Below the pieces are notes generated by a model, which saw only the letters and a list, made by a program, of their open reading frames with translations, was not told the origin of the DNA and searched no databases. This document shows positions 44,161 through 53,064 of a stretch of 64,000 nucleotides of DNA, piece after piece (the first letter of the stretch is position 1; every line of letters starts with the position of its first letter). Origin of the DNA: Pseudomonas sp. 6D_7.1_Bac1 (GTDB taxonomy: Bacteria; Pseudomonadota; Gammaproteobacteria; Pseudomonadales; Pseudomonadaceae); contig NZ_JANLNW010000072.1 of the NCBI RefSeq assembly GCF_025465945.1, positions 1-64,000 on the forward strand. Direction: 5' to 3'. The position numbers and the translations under genes were made by a program.

Positions 44161-45102
44161 ATGCTGGCAATCTTTCTCGAAACGCTGACCATCACCGCGC
44201 CAGTCTTTGCCATGCTGTTTATGGGCGTCCTGCTCAAGCGCATCCACTGGATCAACGACGACTTTATCCACACCGCGTCGGCACTGGTGTTCAACGTCAC
44301 CATGCCGGCGCTGCTGTTTCTCGGGATTTTGCATGCGGATCTGCACGCGGCATTAAAACCGGCGCTACTGATCTACTTTGCAGTAGCGACCCTGGCGTCG
44401 TTCGCCATTGCCTGGGGCTGGGCGATCTGGCGTTGTCCGCGAGAGGATCGGGGGATCTACACCCAGGGCGCGTTTCGCGGCAACAACGGGGTGATCGGTC
44501 TGGCACTGGCGGCGAGCATGTATGGCGACTACGGGATTTCCCTCGGGGCGATTCTCGCGGCGCTGGTGATCCTGTTCTACAACACGCTGTCGACCATCGT
44601 CCTGGCGGTGTACAGCCCGGTGATCAAGTCCGATCCGTGGAGCATCTGCAAAAGCGTGGGCAGCAATCCGTTGATCATCAGCGTGCTCAGCGCTGCCCCC
44701 TTCGCTTATTTCAAGATTGGCTTGCCCGGCTGGCTGGAGACGTCCGGCAGCTACCTGGCGCAGATGACCTTGCCGCTGGCGTTGATCTGCATTGGCGGCA
44801 CGCTGTCACTGGCGGCGTTGCGCAAGAGCGGTGATCTGGCGTTGAGTTCAAGCCTGGTGAAGATGATCGGCTTGCCGATCCTGGCCACGCTCGGTGCCTG
44901 GCTCTGGGGTTTTCGCGGGGCGGAGTTGGGGATTCTGTTTCTGTACTTCGGCAGCCCGACCGCCGCCGCCAGTTTTGTCATGGCCCGGGCGGCCAATGGC
45001 AATCATGAACTGGCGGCGGCGATCATCGTCATCACCACGTTGATGGCGGCGGTCACCACCAACCTCGGGATCTTTGTGTTGCAGTGGGGCGGGTGGATTT
45101 AG
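44161..45102 (+). CDS. AEC-family (auxin efflux carrier type) transporter
   Basis: Inner-membrane carrier of 313 residues with about ten hydrophobic helices. Family traits: an N-terminal helix followed by KRIHWINDDFIHTASALVFN, the motif YTQGAFRGNNGVIGLALAA near 110, and SPTAAASFVMARAANGNHEL near 265. AEC proteins move organic acids such as malate or malonate; the substrate here is unknown. Follows the hexarate operon but across a REP pair, so it probably has its own promoter. Confidence 0.88.
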   Translation: MLAIFLETLTITAPVFAMLFMGVLLKRIHWINDDFIHTASALVFNVTMPALLFLGILHADLHAALKPALLIYFAVATLASFAIAWGWAIWRCPREDRGIYTQGAFRGNNGVIGLALAASMYGDYGISLGAILAALVILFYNTLSTIVLAVYSPVIKSDPWSICKSVGSNPLIISVLSAAPFAYFKIGLPGWLETSGSYLAQMTLPLALICIGGTLSLAALRKSGDLALSSSLVKMIGLPILATLGAWLWGFRGAELGILFLYFGSPTAAASFVMARAANGNHELAAAIIVITTLMAAVTTNLGIFVLQWGGWI

Positions 45103-45134
45103 CCCCGAGGTTTGCGGTGTTCTTCAGGGCCAAT

Positions 45135-45220
45135 CGCGAGCAGGCTCGCTCCCACAGTTGATCTGCGTCGAACACAATATCTGTGCACGCCGAAAATCCA
45201 CTGTGGGAGCGAGCCTGAAC
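45135..45220. repeat. REP doublet, right half degenerate
   Basis: TCGCGAGCAGGCTCGCTCCC (from 45135) faces TGTGGGAGCGAGCCTGAACT (from 45202); the right half has lost part of its palindrome. Confidence 0.75.
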
Positions 45221-45258
45221 TCGATAGCAATCTTGCAGGCACCCCAGATGCCGGCGTC

Positions 45259-45651
45259 TTACTCAGGCTTCTGGTAGCTATCAATCACTTCCTGCGCGGC
45301 GCGGAACGCTTCCATCGCCGCTGGCACGCCGGCGTAGACCGCGCAGTGCATCAGCGTTTCGCGGATCTCATCGACCGTGCAGCCATTGTTCAGCGCACCA
45401 CGCACGTGCCCTTTGAGTTCTTGCGGGCACTTGAGTGAGGTCAGGGCCGCGAGGGTGATCAGGCTGCGGGTTTTCAGTGCAAGGCCTTCACGGTTCCACA
45501 CCGCCCCCCAGGCGTGTTCGTTGACGAACTCCTGAAACGGCCGGGTCAGCTCGGTGGCATTGCCCATGGAGCGGTCGACGAAGGCGTCGCCCATGACCTG
45601 GCGGCGAACTTCAAGGCCACTCGGTTTGCTGGAGTCGGGTGTGTCGGTCAT
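45259..45651 (-). CDS. Carboxymuconolactone decarboxylase family protein
   Basis: A 130-residue all-alpha protein of the CMD/PcaC family, related to 4-carboxymuconolactone decarboxylase of the protocatechuate pathway. NREGLALKTRSLITLAALTS lies near residue 55. CPQELKGHVRGALNNGCT with VDEIRETLMHCAVYAG (about 75-107) is the family core. The ATG overlaps the exchanger stop (ATGA). No other aromatic-degradation gene is present, so a different function within the family is possible. Confidence 0.85.
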   Translation of the reverse strand: MTDTPDSSKPSGLEVRRQVMGDAFVDRSMGNATELTRPFQEFVNEHAWGAVWNREGLALKTRSLITLAALTSLKCPQELKGHVRGALNNGCTVDEIRETLMHCAVYAGVPAAMEAFRAAQEVIDSYQKPE

Positions 45652-46751
45652 GTCGATTCCCTCTTGTTGTGTTGGCGACGCCAGGCGCGCAGTGACGTGA
45701 ACAGCAAAAACGCCACCAGCGCCGGCAGGACGAAAAACAGCATCAGGTGTTCAAGCTTGCCGGCCAGCGGCATGCCCGTGGTAAACGACACGACGTGCAG
45801 CCCATACGCCAGGTACAAGGCCAGAAACAGCAGGCCTTCGGCGCGGGTAATCCGATAGCCTGAATAGAACATCGGCAAACACAGCACCGAGACAGCCAGC
45901 ATCACCGGCAAGTCGAAATCCAGCGCGTTGGGCGATACCGACAGTGGCGTCGGCGCGATCAGCGCGGTGATGCCCAGCACACCCAGCAAGTTGAACAGGT
46001 TGCTGCCCACCACGTTGCCCACGGCGATGTCGCGCTGGCCACGCAGGGCGGCAATCAGCGAGGTTGCCAGTTCCGGCAGCGAGGTACTGATCGCAATGAT
46101 GGTCAGGCCGATGATTCGTTCCGACAAGCCCAGGTCAGTCGCCACCTCGACTGCTGCGCTGAGCAGCAGATGCCCGGCAAACACCAGCAAGGCCAGGCCG
46201 GCAAGCATCAACAGCAGGCTGCTTGGCCACGGCGCGCGGGATTGGCTGCCGCCCCCGGCCTGAGTGCTGTGCGGGCGCACCGAATGCCGTGACTGGCGCA
46301 GCAAAAGCCCGAGGTAAAGTACCAGCGCGGCTAACAGAATCGTGCCGTCGAGCGGTGTCAGTCGTTCATTCCAGGCCAGGGCGAACACCAGCAGGCTGGC
46401 GCCGATCATCACCGGGATGTCCAGGCGCACCAGTTGCCGGGAGACCCGCAAGGGGATGATCAGTGCCGAGAGACCGAGGGTGACCAGGATATTGAAGATG
46501 CTGCTGCCAATCACGCTGCCGAAGGCGATGTCGGAGTTTTGCATGAGGGTTGCTTGCAGGCTCACCGCCATTTGTGGCGCGCTGCTGCCCAGAGCCACGA
46601 CGGTCAGGCCGATGATCAGCGGGCGCACGTTCAAATGTGCAGCCAGGCGCACGGCGGCGCGGACCAGCAACTCGGCGCCGGCGATCAGCAGTACCAGGCC
46701 ACTGAACAGTTGAATCAGACTGAACAGCGGTAAATCGGCAAGTCCGAAAAT
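45648..46751 (-). CDS. Calcium/cation exchanger (CaCA, YrbG type)
   Basis: Membrane antiporter of about 367 residues exchanging Ca2+ or Na+ for protons or other cations. Two inverted Na_Ca_ex repeats are seen, with ALGSSAPQMAVSLQ in the first and ISTSLPELATSLIAALRGQR in the second. The first frame codon of a standard type is TTG 46670, which would cut through the first helix. Upstream in frame, PLFSLIQLFSGLVLLIAGAE completes that helix; the start is placed at ATT 46751 (ATC 46754 is the other option), after GGAG. The gene follows the RlpA-like gene by 17 bp in one operon. Confidence 0.8.
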   Translation of the reverse strand: MFGLADLPLFSLIQLFSGLVLLIAGAELLVRAAVRLAAHLNVRPLIIGLTVVALGSSAPQMAVSLQATLMQNSDIAFGSVIGSSIFNILVTLGLSALIIPLRVSRQLVRLDIPVMIGASLLVFALAWNERLTPLDGTILLAALVLYLGLLLRQSRHSVRPHSTQAGGGSQSRAPWPSSLLLMLAGLALLVFAGHLLLSAAVEVATDLGLSERIIGLTIIAISTSLPELATSLIAALRGQRDIAVGNVVGSNLFNLLGVLGITALIAPTPLSVSPNALDFDLPVMLAVSVLCLPMFYSGYRITRAEGLLFLALYLAYGLHVVSFTTGMPLAGKLEHLMLFFVLPALVAFLLFTSLRAWRRQHNKREST

Positions 46752-46768
46752 GATCGGTGCTCCGTCTG

Positions 46769-47143
46769 TCAGTTATCGAGAGATTGCACGCGAACCCGTG
46801 CGGTGCCGCTGCCTAGCATGCCCAACCGCTGGGCCGCTTCGCGAGACAGGTCGATCAGACGCCCACGGGTGTGCGGTCCGCGATCGTTGATACGCACGAC
46901 ACAGGATTTATCGTTATTGAGGTTAGTGACCTTCACCCGTGTACCAAATGGCAACTGGCGATGGGCAGCGGTCAGGGAATTCGGGTTGAAACGCTCACCA
47001 CTGGCGGTGCGTTTACCTTGGTGTTTGGCGCCGTAATATGAGGCCACGCCGGTCTTGTCGTAGCCGTGTGGATCGATGACATCCGTGCTGGCGCAACCGG
47101 CCAGCAGCGAGAGCAGGGCGCACGCGCCAAGTAGACGTTTCAT
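46769..47143 (-). CDS. RlpA-like septal/lytic lipoprotein (double-psi beta-barrel)
   Basis: A 124-residue lipoprotein: signal and lipobox MKRLLGACALLSLLAGC, with the acylated Cys at residue 17. The RlpA double-psi beta-barrel follows, with ASYYGAKHQGKRTASGERFN near residue 33 and INDRGPHTRGRLIDLSREAA near 88. It lacks the C-terminal SPOR domain of the full-length septal RlpA, so it is a short form (as at P. aeruginosa PA4485). ATG 47143 is chosen with GGGAG upstream; the longer frame reads into a palindromic element. Confidence 0.88.
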   Translation of the reverse strand: MKRLLGACALLSLLAGCASTDVIDPHGYDKTGVASYYGAKHQGKRTASGERFNPNSLTAAHRQLPFGTRVKVTNLNNDKSCVVRINDRGPHTRGRLIDLSREAAQRLGMLGSGTARVRVQSLDN

Positions 47144-47165
47144 TTGAAAGGCTCCCAAAATAATT

Positions 47166-47295
47166 GTGGCGAGGGAGCTTGCTCCCGCTCGGCCGCGAAG
47201 CGGTCGCAAAACCGGCTGATGTCTTCCTACTGGAAGAATGCGGTTGCCGATTTGGGTCTGCTTCGCAGACCAGCGGGAGCAAGCTCCCTCGCCAC
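47166..47295. repeat. 130-bp palindromic element of a second family
   Basis: GTGGCGAGGGAGCTTGCTCC (from 47166) pairs with GGAGCAAGCTCCCTCGCCAC (ending 47295). Inner segments CGGCCGCGAAGCGGTCGCAA and GGTCTGCTTCGCAGACC are hairpins. Occurs between gatB and the RlpA-like gene. Confidence 0.85.
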
Positions 47296-47334
47296 GGGGA
47301 ATGGAGCCAGGCTTTGAAACTGGCTCCATTGCGG

Positions 47335-48780
47335 TCAGCCTTCGAGCTTGCTTTTCAGCAGTTCGTTGACTTGTTGCGGGTTGGCTTTGCCCTTGGAGGC
47401 TTTCATTGCCTGGCCGACGAAGAAGCCGAACATCTTGCCGCGTTTGGCTTCGTCTGCCGCGCGGTACTGTTCAACCTGTTCGGCGTTGGCTGCGAGCATT
47501 TCGTCGAGAACGGCCGAGATTGCGCCGCTGTCGGTGACTTGCTTCAAGCCGCGTTTGTCGATGATTTCGTCCGCGCTGCCTTCGCCGCTGGCCATGGCTT
47601 CGAACACGGTCTTGGCGATTTTACCGGAGATGGTGTTGTCCTTGATGCGCAGCAGCATGCCGCCCAACTGCTCGGCCGAGACCGGTGCGTCGTCGATTTC
47701 CAGGCCTTGCTTGTTCAGCAGGCTGCCCAGTTCGACCATGACCCAGTTGGCCGCCAGTTTGGCATCGCCGGCAATGCTCACGACCTTTTCGAAGTAGTCC
47801 GCTTGCTCGCGGCTCGACGCCAAAACGCTGGCATCGTAGACCGACAGGCCGAACTGCTCCTGGAAGCGCTCGCGTTTCTGCGGTGGCAGTTCCGGCAAGG
47901 TGGCGCGGACGTCATTGAGGAACGAGTCCTCGATGACCACCGGCAACAGGTCCGGATCAGGGAAGTAACGGTAGTCGTTGGCTTCCTCTTTGCTGCGCAT
48001 GGCGCGGGTTTCGTCTTTGTTCGGGTCGTACAGGCGCGTCTGCTGGATCACCTTGCCGCCGTCTTCGATCAGTTCGATCTGGCGACGCACTTCGGTATTG
48101 ATCGCTTTCTCGATGAAACGGAACGAGTTGACGTTCTTGATCTCGCAGCGTGTGCCGTACTCGACCTGGCCTTTGGGGCGCACCGACACGTTGCAGTCGC
48201 AACGCAGCGAGCCTTCGGCCATGTTGCCGTCGCAGATGCCCAGGTAACGCACCAGCGCGTGGATCGTCTTGACGTAGGCCACGGCTTCCTTGGCGCTGCG
48301 CATGTCCGGCTCGGACACGATCTCCAGCAGCGGCGTGCCGGCGCGGTTCAGGTCGATGCCGGTGGCGCCGTTGAATTCTTCATGCAGGCTCTTGCCGGCA
48401 TCTTCTTCCAGGTGCGCACGGGTAACGCCGACACGCTTGATCGTGCCGTCTTCCAGGGGGATGTCCAGGTAGCCCTTGCCGACGATCGGCAATTCCATCT
48501 GGCTGATCTGGTAGCCCTTGGGCAGGTCCGGGTAGAAGTAGTTCTTGCGGGCGAACACGTTGTGCTGGCCGATCTCGGCGTCAATCGCCAGGCCGAACAT
48601 CACCGCCATGCGCACCGCTTCCTGGTTCAGCACCGGCAGCACGCCGGGCATGCCCAGGTCGACCAGGCTAGCCTGGGTATTCGGCTCGGAGCCAAACGTG
48701 GTGGCGCTACCGGAGAAAATCTTCGATTGGGTGGCGAGCTGGGTATGAATCTCCAGCCCGATCACGACTTCCCATTGCAT
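47335..48780 (-). CDS. gatB: Asp/Glu-tRNA amidotransferase subunit B
   Basis: Catalytic kinase/transamidase subunit (481 residues) that activates Glu on misacylated tRNA-Gln and transfers ammonia from GatA. The N-terminal signature EIHTQLATQSKIFSGSATTF lies near residue 10. KNYFYPDLPKGYQISQ is near 83. The YqeY-like helical tail (from about 330) binds the tRNA. GAGGAG precedes the ATG. Third gene of gatC-gatA-gatB on the minus strand. Confidence 0.97.
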   Translation of the reverse strand: MQWEVVIGLEIHTQLATQSKIFSGSATTFGSEPNTQASLVDLGMPGVLPVLNQEAVRMAVMFGLAIDAEIGQHNVFARKNYFYPDLPKGYQISQMELPIVGKGYLDIPLEDGTIKRVGVTRAHLEEDAGKSLHEEFNGATGIDLNRAGTPLLEIVSEPDMRSAKEAVAYVKTIHALVRYLGICDGNMAEGSLRCDCNVSVRPKGQVEYGTRCEIKNVNSFRFIEKAINTEVRRQIELIEDGGKVIQQTRLYDPNKDETRAMRSKEEANDYRYFPDPDLLPVVIEDSFLNDVRATLPELPPQKRERFQEQFGLSVYDASVLASSREQADYFEKVVSIAGDAKLAANWVMVELGSLLNKQGLEIDDAPVSAEQLGGMLLRIKDNTISGKIAKTVFEAMASGEGSADEIIDKRGLKQVTDSGAISAVLDEMLAANAEQVEQYRAADEAKRGKMFGFFVGQAMKASKGKANPQQVNELLKSKLEG

Positions 48781-48790
48781 GTGTTTCTCC

Positions 48791-50242
48791 TCAGAAGCCT
48801 GTCGGGGTGCGGGTGTGCCAGTCGGTGTTCAACTGGTACTGGTGCGCAACGTTGAGCAAGCGGCCTTCCTGGAAATACGGGGCGAGCAATTGCACGCCAA
48901 CCGGCAGGCCATCGACGAAACCGGCTGGCATCGACAAGCCCGGCAGGCCCGCCAGGTTGGCGGTGATGGTGTAGACGTCTTCCAGGTACGCAGCGACCGG
49001 GTCGCTGTTCTTGGCGCCGAGTTTCCAGGCCGGGTTCGGCGTGGTTGGGCCGAGGATGATGTCGACCTCATTAAAGGCAGCCATGAAGTCGTTCTTGATC
49101 AGACGACGGATCTTTTGCGCCTTCAGGTAGTAGGCGTCGTAGTAACCGGCCGACAGCGCGTAGGCACCGACCATGATCCGGCGCTGCACTTCCGGGCCGA
49201 AACCTTCGCCGCGCGAACGCTTGTACAGGTCGGTCAGGTCTTTCGGGTCTTCGCAGCGATAGCCGAAACGCACGCCGTCGAAACGCGACAGGTTGGAGGA
49301 GGCTTCAGCCGGGGCGATCACGTAGTACGCAGGAATCGCGTGCTGCATGTTCGGCAGGCTGATTTCCTTGACCACCGCGCCGAGCTTTTCCAGCTCCTTG
49401 ACGCTGTTGTGGATCAGTTCGGCGATGCGCGGGTCCAGACCTGCGCTGAAGTATTCCTTCGGCACGCCAATGCGCAGGCCTTGCAGCGAGCCGTTGAGGC
49501 TGGCGCTGTAATCCGGCACGGGTTCGTCGATGCTGGTGGAGTCTTGCGGGTCGAAACCAGCCATGCCTTGCAGCAGGATCGCGCAGTCTTCAGCGGTGCG
49601 CGCCAACGGGCCACCCTGATCGAGGCTGGAGGCGTAAGCGATCATGCCCCAGCGCGAAACACGACCGTACGTCGGTTTCAGGCCGGTGAGGTTGGTCAGT
49701 GCTGCCGGCTGTCGGATCGAGCCACCAGTGTCGGTGCCGGTCGCCGCCGGTAACAGACGAGCGGCAACCGCGGCCGCCGAACCGCCGGACGAACCGCCGG
49801 GCACGTGTTCCAGGTTCCACGGGTTTTTCACCGCGCCGTAGTAGCTCGACTCGTTGGCCGACCCCATGGCGAATTCGTCCATGTTGGTCTTGCCCAGGGT
49901 CACGGTCCCGGCAGCGGCCAGCTTGGCGACCACAGTGGCGTCATACGGCGCCTTGAAGTTGTCGAGCATCTTGGAGCCGCAGCTGGTGCGAATGCCCAGG
50001 GTGCAGAACAGGTCCTTGTGAGCGATCGGTGCACCGAGCAGGGCGCCGCTCTCACCGTTGGCCCGGCGTACGTCCGCGGCTTTCGCCTGCTGGAGCGCCA
50101 GGTCCTCGGTGACGCTGATGAAGCTGTTGAGCTGAGGGTCGAGCTGGGCGATACGCGCCAACAGCACTTTGGTCAGCTCTTCGGAGGAAAACTTTTTGTC
50201 GGCGAGTCCGCGGGCGATCTCGGCCAGAGTCAATTGATGCAT
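48791..50242 (-). CDS. gatA: Asp/Glu-tRNA amidotransferase subunit A
   Basis: Glutaminase/amidase subunit of 483 residues that releases ammonia for GatB. The amidase catalytic triad can be placed: Lys76 in IAHKDLF, the cis-Ser in VPGGSSGGSAAAVAARL near 152, and the nucleophilic Ser in GTDTGGSIRQPAAL near 175. It is 16 bp after gatC and 10 bp before gatB. Confidence 0.97.
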   Translation of the reverse strand: MHQLTLAEIARGLADKKFSSEELTKVLLARIAQLDPQLNSFISVTEDLALQQAKAADVRRANGESGALLGAPIAHKDLFCTLGIRTSCGSKMLDNFKAPYDATVVAKLAAAGTVTLGKTNMDEFAMGSANESSYYGAVKNPWNLEHVPGGSSGGSAAAVAARLLPAATGTDTGGSIRQPAALTNLTGLKPTYGRVSRWGMIAYASSLDQGGPLARTAEDCAILLQGMAGFDPQDSTSIDEPVPDYSASLNGSLQGLRIGVPKEYFSAGLDPRIAELIHNSVKELEKLGAVVKEISLPNMQHAIPAYYVIAPAEASSNLSRFDGVRFGYRCEDPKDLTDLYKRSRGEGFGPEVQRRIMVGAYALSAGYYDAYYLKAQKIRRLIKNDFMAAFNEVDIILGPTTPNPAWKLGAKNSDPVAAYLEDVYTITANLAGLPGLSMPAGFVDGLPVGVQLLAPYFQEGRLLNVAHQYQLNTDWHTRTPTGF

Positions 50243-50258
50243 TGCAGGCTCTTTCCCT

Positions 50259-50546
50259 TTAGTCGATGACTTTCGGAACCAGATACAGGCCGTTTTCGAC
50301 CGCTGGTGCGATGGACTGATAGGCCTCGCGGTGATTGGACTCGGTCACGACGTCTGCACGCAGGCGCTGACTGGCTTCCAGTGGGTGGGCCAGCGGCTCG
50401 ATACCGTCGGTATTGACCGCCTGCATTTCGTCGACCAGCCCGAGAATGCTGTTCAGGGCCGAAGTGATGTGTGGAAGATCGGCATCATTGAGGCCAAGGC
50501 TGGCCAGATGAGCGATTTTTTCCACGTCGGAGCGTTCAAGCGCCAT
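50259..50546 (-). CDS. gatC: Asp/Glu-tRNA amidotransferase subunit C
   Basis: A 95-residue structural subunit that stabilises GatA on GatB. Starts MALERSDVEKIAHLASLGLN and carries the family region MQAVNTDGIEPLAHPLEASQ near residue 50; ends YLVPKVID as typical. First gene of the minus-strand gat operon, divergent from mreB across 210 bp that contain both promoters. Confidence 0.95.
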   Translation of the reverse strand: MALERSDVEKIAHLASLGLNDADLPHITSALNSILGLVDEMQAVNTDGIEPLAHPLEASQRLRADVVTESNHREAYQSIAPAVENGLYLVPKVID

Positions 50547-50756
50547 GGGATTCTCCAGTGGAAAACAGAACGGACGCTGTCCGTGTGTTAGATTGTCGGA
50601 ACACTACCGCATTTCTACGGTCATAAGGCCGCGATTGTGGGGGTTGGTGCACAGAAAAGCGGCCAATTTAACATATTGGCGCCTTGCCCAAAATCCCTGT
50701 CGTTGTTAGAGTTTGCCGCACTTTTTTACCCACGCGTTGCCTAGGGTCCCTTTCCC

Positions 50757-51794
50757 ATGTTCAAGAAACTGCGTGGCATGTTTTCCAGCGATCTTTCCAT
50801 TGACCTGGGCACTGCCAACACCCTTATTTACGTGCGCGAGCGCGGTATCGTCCTGAATGAACCATCAGTTGTGGCCATTCGGACCCACGGTAATCAGAAA
50901 AGTGTCGTTGCTGTCGGCACCGAGGCCAAGCGCATGCTCGGCCGTACACCGGGCAACATTGCTGCCATTCGTCCGATGAAGGACGGCGTCATCGCCGACT
51001 TCAGCGTCTGCGAAAAGATGCTGCAGTACTTTATCAACAAGGTTCACGAAAACAGTTTTCTGCAGCCTAGCCCTCGTGTGCTGATCTGCGTTCCATGCAA
51101 GTCCACCCAGGTTGAGCGTCGTGCCATCCGTGAATCGGCCCTTGGTGCCGGTGCCCGTGAAGTGTTCCTGATCGAAGAGCCAATGGCTGCTGCGATCGGT
51201 GCCGGCCTGCCAGTTGAAGAAGCGCGCGGTTCGATGGTCGTCGATATCGGTGGCGGTACCACTGAAATCGCACTGATCTCCCTCAATGGTGTGGTTTATG
51301 CCGAATCCGTACGGGTTGGCGGCGACCGCTTCGACGAAGCGATCATCACTTACGTGCGTCGCAACTACGGCAGCCTGATCGGCGAATCCACCGCCGAGCG
51401 TATCAAACAGGAAATCGGTACCGCCTATCCGGGTGGTGAAGTTCGCGAAGTCGACGTTCGCGGCCGTAACCTGGCTGAAGGCGTGCCACGTGCATTCACT
51501 CTGAACTCCAATGAAGTGCTGGAAGCTCTGCAAGAGTCCCTGGCAACCATCGTTCAGGCCGTGAAAAGCGCACTGGAGCAATCGCCGCCGGAACTGGCGT
51601 CGGATATCGCCGAGCGTGGTCTGGTACTGACCGGTGGTGGCGCCTTGCTGCGTGACCTCGACAAGTTGCTGGCCCAGGAAACCGGTCTGCCGGTGATCGT
51701 TGCCGAAGATCCGCTGACCTGCGTTGCTCGCGGCGGTGGTCGTGCATTGGAAATGATGGATAAGCACACCATGGACCTGCTCTCCAGCGAATAA
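50757..51794 (+). CDS. mreB: Rod-shape-determining actin homologue MreB
   Basis: Cytoplasmic, membrane-associated filament protein of 345 residues guiding lateral wall synthesis. Actin-fold motifs: phosphate 1 loop SIDLGTANTLIYVRERG near residue 15, VDIGGGTTEIALISLNGV near 160, and TGGGALLRDLDKLLAQETG near 287. First of mreBCD. A hairpin in the gap before mreC may reduce downstream expression. Confidence 0.97.
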   Translation: MFKKLRGMFSSDLSIDLGTANTLIYVRERGIVLNEPSVVAIRTHGNQKSVVAVGTEAKRMLGRTPGNIAAIRPMKDGVIADFSVCEKMLQYFINKVHENSFLQPSPRVLICVPCKSTQVERRAIRESALGAGAREVFLIEEPMAAAIGAGLPVEEARGSMVVDIGGGTTEIALISLNGVVYAESVRVGGDRFDEAIITYVRRNYGSLIGESTAERIKQEIGTAYPGGEVREVDVRGRNLAEGVPRAFTLNSNEVLEALQESLATIVQAVKSALEQSPPELASDIAERGLVLTGGGALLRDLDKLLAQETGLPVIVAEDPLTCVARGGGRALEMMDKHTMDLLSSE

Positions 51795-51827
51795 TTTCGC
51801 CGGATGCTTCTATGCTGTTCGCGCGCA

Positions 51828-51851
51828 GGCAGCACTTTGCAGTGCTGCCTG
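51828..51851 (+). terminator. Hairpin between mreB and mreC (possible attenuator)
   Basis: AGGCAGCAC / GTGCTGCCT 9-bp perfect stem with loop TTTGCA, 33 bp after the mreB stop. The following T content is modest, so it is probably a partial terminator that lets mreB be made in excess of mreCD. Confidence 0.5.
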
Positions 51852-51936
51852 TTGGCGTTTATCTTCTGTCAGTCTGCATCCAGGCCGGTTTGATGCCGTA
51901 TGAATAAAGAGAACATTTGCCTGGGAGGAGCGGCTT

Positions 51937-53064
51937 ATTAAACCGCTTTTCGCCAAAGGTCCCTCAATGGGCGTGCGCTTTCTGGTGCTGGCCGTGCTAT
52001 CGGTCGCGCTGATGGTGGTCGATGCCCGCTTTGAAGTGCTCAAGCCTGCGCGCAGTCAGATGTCGCTGGTCTTGATGGACGCCTATTGGATCACCGACCT
52101 GCCGGAGCGGTTGTGGCAGGGTGTGAGCAGTCAATTTGGCAGCCGTACCGAGCTGGTCGCCGAAAACGAAAAACTCAAGACCGAAAACCTGCTGCTGCAG
52201 GGACGCCTGCAAAAGCTTGCGGCCTTGACCGAGCAGAACGTTCGGCTGCGCGAGTTGCTCAACTCGTCCGCACTGGTCAACGAGAAGGTCGAAGTGGCCG
52301 AGTTGATCGGCGTCGATCCCAACCCCTTCACCCATCGCATCATCATCAATAAAGGTGAGCGCGACGGCGTGGTGCTGGGCCAACCGGTGCTCGATGCCCG
52401 TGGTCTGATGGGGCAGGTGGTCGAGCTGATGCCTTACACCTCGCGGGTATTGTTGCTGACCGACACCACCCACAGTATTCCTGTGCAAGTGAACCGTAAC
52501 GGCTTGCGGGCGATTGCCAGCGGTACCGGCAACCCGGAACGTCTGGAGCTGCGTCACGTTGCGGACACGGCTGACATTAAAGAAGGCGACCTGCTGGTCA
52601 GCTCCGGCCTCGGTCAGCGCTTCCCGGCCGGTTACCCGGTGGCGACCGTCAAGGAAGTGATCCACGACTCTGGCCAGCCGTTCGCCATTGTGCGCGCGGT
52701 GCCGACCGCTGCACTCAATCGCAGTCGTTACATGTTGTTAGTGTTCAGTGACGGCCGCACGCCGGAAGAGCGTGCCAACGAAGCGGCTCAGGCCCAGGAT
52801 GCAGATCAGCATCCTGGCGGCGCGGCATTCGTGCCAGCCACCGTCCCTAAACCTGCCGCCTCCCTTGCACCGGCGCCAGTTGCCGCGACACCTGCACCCG
52901 CAACGGCCACTCCGGCCACACCGGCGGCCAAGCCTGCGACCAAAACTTCGGCCCCGGCCAAACATGCTGTGCATCCCGCAGTGGCCAAGCCGCCTGCCGC
53001 CTCAGCGGCTGTCGCCAAGCCGGCGGCAACAGTGCCCGCAGCCACCACTCAGGGTAGAGAATAA
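51937..53064 (+). CDS. mreC: Rod-shape-determining protein MreC, ATT start
   Basis: Membrane-anchored periplasmic scaffold (375 residues from the chosen start) linking MreB to cell-wall enzymes. The start is placed at ATT 51937, because the residues before the first ATG (51967), IKPLFAKGPS, align with E. coli MreC MKPIFSRGPS and a strong GGGAGGAG site lies 6 bp before the ATT. One helix (about 15-32), a coiled-coil segment (ELVAENEKLKTENLLLQGRL) and the double beta-barrel core follow. The C-terminus is a long Pro/Ala/Lys-rich tail from about residue 275, unusually low in complexity. Confidence 0.88.
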   Translation: MKPLFAKGPSMGVRFLVLAVLSVALMVVDARFEVLKPARSQMSLVLMDAYWITDLPERLWQGVSSQFGSRTELVAENEKLKTENLLLQGRLQKLAALTEQNVRLRELLNSSALVNEKVEVAELIGVDPNPFTHRIIINKGERDGVVLGQPVLDARGLMGQVVELMPYTSRVLLLTDTTHSIPVQVNRNGLRAIASGTGNPERLELRHVADTADIKEGDLLVSSGLGQRFPAGYPVATVKEVIHDSGQPFAIVRAVPTAALNRSRYMLLVFSDGRTPEERANEAAQAQDADQHPGGAAFVPATVPKPAASLAPAPVAATPAPATATPATPAAKPATKTSAPAKHAVHPAVAKPPAASAAVAKPAATVPAATTQGRE

